Below, in pieces: positions 60,020 through 64,000 of a DNA stretch of 64,000 bases. Within the stretch, counting starts at the first letter, position 1. Every line of letters begins with the position of its first letter. The stretch lies in NCBI RefSeq assembly GCF_008386505.1, contig NZ_VUNZ01000001.1, positions 1,178,001-1,242,000 on the forward strand. Direction: 5' to 3'. Position numbers and translations under genes: made by a program. The stretch comes from Chryseobacterium sediminis. Its GTDB lineage: Bacteria > Bacteroidota > Bacteroidia > Flavobacteriales > Weeksellaceae. The notes beneath the pieces are model-generated. The model saw only the letters and a list, made by a program, of their open reading frames with translations, was not told where the DNA came from and made no database searches.

Positions 60020-60709
60020 TTAAACGGAAGCTGCTGCTTCTAAAATCAGCTGAGTAACTTCTTCAGAATGTGACGCCAATGAAGCGTGTCCTGCGTCCAG
60101 AGAGATTATTTTCTTAGGCTCAAGACGTTCTGCCATTTCTTTTTCTGTTTCTGCAGGGATCATACGGTCCTGCAATGAGATCTGATACCAACTTGGGAGT
60201 TTTTTCCATGCCGGCTCACCCGCTACGTCACCAAAACATTGCCCGTGAATAGGTTTTTGTGACAATGACATTACCAATGCTTTTTCTTCATCTAAATCCT
60301 GACAAAAGGCAGATTTGAATTCATCGTATTTAATCCATAAAAAGCCTTTGCTATCCGGATAAATACTTGCTCCGCCTGGTGACTCACGTCTTCCTAAAAG
60401 TGATCCAAGGCTGTCTCCGGCATCAGGTGCAAATGCTGCAATATAAACAAGCCCCACTACTTTATCATGATGTCCTGCTCCTGAAATAACAGCGCCTCCA
60501 TAAGAATGGCCTACTAAAAGTACTTTCCCATCCTGTGCATCAATAAGATCTTTTGTCTTATCAATATCATCCTGTAAAGACGTTAATGGGTTCTGAACAC
60601 TTCTTACTTTATACCCCGCTTTTGTCAATGAAGGGATAATATACTGCCAGTGTGACCCATCTCCCCATGCTCCGTGTACCAAAATAATGGTTAAATCTTT
60701 TTGTTCCAT
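60020..60709 (-). CDS. Alpha/beta hydrolase (esterase, EstC/salicylate-esterase type)
   Basis: This 229-residue protein has an early oxyanion motif LVHGAWGDGSHWQ, nucleophile Ser in LVGHSYGGAVISGAG (about residue 70) and His in SLDAGHASLASHSEE near the end. The Asp lies in the SLQDRMIPAE region. This is the short cap-poor esterase group that includes methyl-salicylate and pyrethroid esterases. It is preceded by a Crp/Fnr regulator on the same strand with 67 bp between. The substrate is unknown. Confidence 0.9.
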   Translation of the reverse strand: MEQKDLTIILVHGAWGDGSHWQYIIPSLTKAGYKVRSVQNPLTSLQDDIDKTKDLIDAQDGKVLLVGHSYGGAVISGAGHHDKVVGLVYIAAFAPDAGDSLGSLLGRRESPGGASIYPDSKGFLWIKYDEFKSAFCQDLDEEKALVMSLSQKPIHGQCFGDVAGEPAWKKLPSWYQISLQDRMIPAETEKEMAERLEPKKIISLDAGHASLASHSEEVTQLILEAAASV

Positions 60710-60776
60710 AATGATTGTGTTAAAATTTGATAATGGTAAAGCTACAGTTTAAAATGTCAGCGGAAGTTAACTTAAG

Positions 60777-61352
60777 TTAATTAACAATCCGGCTTCTTAT
60801 TCGGCTGAGTGACTGCTCTGTTACACCAAGGTAACTGGCAATATGTTTCTGAGCTATTTTCTGAAAGAGTGCAGGCTGTTTTTTGACAAGATTGAGATAA
60901 CGGTTTTCCGGAGAATAGCAAAGTAGATCGTCTATTCGTTTTTTAGCATCCAGGTAAATTTTTTCACTCATCATCCGCCCGAATTGCTGCCAGTAGGCCT
61001 CTTTTTTATATAAAGCCCGCAGGTGGTCTTTACTCAGCAGTAAAATCTCGCAGTTTTCCAGGGCCTGGATATTCATATTGGAAACGGTATCACAAAGTAT
61101 GCTTTCGTAATCGGTAAAAAATTCATTTTCAAAATAAAACCCAAAGTTGATTTCACGACCCTGATCGTTGATATAAAAACATCTGATTGTTCCTTTTTTA
61201 ATAAAGCCAAGGTATTTGCATTTTTCTCCCTGCTTCAGAAAAAAATCAGATTTTAAAAGCACTGTATCATGAAGGAGCGCATAAAATTCTTCAAAATGTT
61301 CTGAGTCTACCTGAAAAAGTTCTCCGTATTTCTTGTAATGGTCTTGCATCAT
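60777..61352 (-). CDS. Crp/Fnr family transcriptional regulator
   Basis: This 191-residue protein has a cyclic-nucleotide-binding-like domain (KSDFFLKQGEKCKYLGFIKKGTIRCFYINDQGREINFGFYFENEF) and the winged-helix end QKIAQKHIASYLGVTEQSLSRIRSRI. It is the third Crp/Fnr paralogue in the window. A second ATG at 61349 is possible. It sits 67 bp upstream of the esterase on the same strand and is its likely regulator. Confidence 0.9.
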   Translation of the reverse strand: MMQDHYKKYGELFQVDSEHFEEFYALLHDTVLLKSDFFLKQGEKCKYLGFIKKGTIRCFYINDQGREINFGFYFENEFFTDYESILCDTVSNMNIQALENCEILLLSKDHLRALYKKEAYWQQFGRMMSEKIYLDAKKRIDDLLCYSPENRYLNLVKKQPALFQKIAQKHIASYLGVTEQSLSRIRSRIVN

Positions 61353-61380
61353 TTGGTGTTATTGATTAGGTTTCATATTC

Positions 61381-61418
61381 AAAAAAAGCCTTGCAAAAAT
61401 TACATTCACAAGGCTTTT
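61381..61418 (-). terminator. Terminator of tpx
   Basis: AAAAGCCTTG (61384-61393) pairs with CAAGGCTTTT (61409-61418). On the minus strand the stem is followed by further T. It lies 19 bp after the tpx stop codon. Confidence 0.8.
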
Positions 61419-61436
61419 GTACAAAAATTATTTCTA

Positions 61437-61937
61437 TTATTTCAATGCTGCAAGAGCTGCATCGTAATTAGGTTCGTTTGCTATTTCAGGAACCTGTTCC
61501 GTATAAACTACTTTGTTGTTTTCGTCTGTAACGATCACGGCACGGCTCAATAATCCTTTCAATGGTGAATCTGTGATTGTCACTTCATAATCATCTCCAA
61601 AGCTGCTTCTGAAATCTGAAAGTGTTTCTACATTATTCAATCCTTCAGCTGCACAGAATCTTCCAAGAGCAAACGGAAGATCTTTTGAAACATTGATAAT
61701 TACTGTATTATCAAGTTTTGAAGCCTCTTCATTGAATTTTCTGGAAGAAGCGGCACAAGTAGGGGTATCAATACTTGGAAAGATATTAAATACTTTTTTC
61801 TTTCCTGCAAAAGTTTCAAGCGTTTTTACAGCCAGCCCTGAGTCTACCAATGCAAAATCTTTTACAGTAGTTCCTACAGATGGTAATGCTCCTATTGTGT
61901 GTACTTCGTTTCCTTTTAAAGTGATTGTCGTGGACAT
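61437..61937 (-). CDS. tpx: Thiol peroxidase (atypical 2-Cys peroxiredoxin)
   Basis: The start is the ATG at 61937 (MSTTITLKGNEVHTIGALP), since Tpx proteins begin here; 11 upstream in-frame residues are not family-like. The 166-residue product has the peroxidatic Cys in NIFPSIDTPTCAASSRKFNEEAS and the resolving Cys in FALGRFCAAEGLNN. It reduces peroxides with thioredoxin. A -7 box on the minus strand (61958-61965) lies 20 bp upstream. Confidence 0.97.
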   Translation of the reverse strand: MSTTITLKGNEVHTIGALPSVGTTVKDFALVDSGLAVKTLETFAGKKKVFNIFPSIDTPTCAASSRKFNEEASKLDNTVIINVSKDLPFALGRFCAAEGLNNVETLSDFRSSFGDDYEVTITDSPLKGLLSRAVIVTDENNKVVYTEQVPEIANEPNYDAALAALK

Positions 61938-61957
61938 AATTTTATTTTTTAGTTTTT

Positions 61958-61965
61958 CAAATTTA
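61958..61965 (-). promoter_or_regulatory. Candidate -7 box of tpx
   Basis: On the minus strand TAAATTTG matches TAnnTTTG and ends 20 bp before the ATG at 61937. The same octamer stands before icd on the other strand. Confidence 0.45.
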
Positions 61966-62241
61966 ATCAAAAAAGAAAATTTTCACCGATTTATTATGGT
62001 TAAATTAATCTTAAAGTGAAAATAAAACCTTTTCTCCTGCTTATCAGTTTCAGACAAAATTACTTACATACCCGTGACTCCAAAAAATAAGCTTTAGTCT
62101 GCTAAAGTTCAACACCAGAAATGATACTATTATTTTTAGAATTAATAACAGTACATCCGGAAACAATACAATTACACAGATATGAAAGTAAAGATACAAA
62201 AGCCACTTTTTTTTATGGAAATATCCCAAATAAAACAATGA

Positions 62242-64000
<1,759 letters not shown>

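Overview
The window is a chromosomal segment of a member of the Bacteroidota, most likely a Chryseobacterium or close relative in the Flavobacteriia. The evidence is the low G+C content, TAnnTTTG-type -7 boxes in place of E. coli -10 boxes, few Shine-Dalgarno sequences, frequent '...AQ' signal-peptide ends, and the protein set itself: LytTR two-component pair, TetX-like monooxygenase, monomeric isocitrate dehydrogenase, DUF763. I see no prophage, insertion sequence, integrase, CRISPR array or rRNA operon. Genus is inferred from recall of similar proteins, not from a search.

Layout. 1-4.8 kb: the cut end of a surface-protein gene, an AraC regulator, an SDR oxidoreductase, a SAM methyltransferase and a P-loop kinase. 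5.4-10.9 kb: tRNA-Arg(TCG) with its terminator, then a three-gene minus-strand envelope operon (large TPR protein, small lipoprotein, outer-membrane barrel). 11-20.7 kb: CocE-type secreted hydrolase, APC permease, Mpo1-like protein, small envelope proteins, a DUF3857/transglutaminase protein, a duplicated-domain lipoprotein and an SPFH protein. 20.9-26.9 kb: a Crp/Fnr regulator followed by a plus-strand run of YceI, tautomerase, a catalytically atypical SDR, an NTF2-like protein and nitronate monooxygenase, then dgt and a methyltransferase. 27-31.7 kb: LytS/LytTR-type pair, a barrel protein, a glycosyltransferase and an SMR transporter. 31.7-32.8 kb: a gene-poor 1.1 kb stretch with a sigma-54-like promoter, a 26-codon ORF, a nested hairpin and a terminator. 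32.8-38.5 kb: AAA ATPase, YggS and many small secreted or membrane proteins. 38.6-47 kb: gcvP, a Cys-rich microprotein, a DnaJ-domain protein, an ECF sigma operon and an S9 peptidase, with intergenic repeats. 47.1-61.4 kb: a long, almost entirely minus-strand run of small detoxification or unknown-function enzymes (SRPBCC, VOC/PhnB, DinB, alpha/beta hydrolase, SDR), including a TetX-like FAD monooxygenase preceded by an AraC regulator. 61.4-64 kb: tpx and the 5' part of a monomeric icd that runs off the window.

Coherent systems are few: glycine cleavage P-protein and isocitrate dehydrogenase (central metabolism), peroxide and electrophile defence (tpx, nitronate monooxygenase, YceI, VOC, TetX-like), and envelope proteins. 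The least explained element is the 31.9-32.65 kb transcription-unit candidate. Also notable are the TetX-like protein with altered substrate-contact residues, the SDR lacking its catalytic Tyr, the 49-residue Cys-rich protein, and the mosaic of intergenic repeats shared by at least four gaps.
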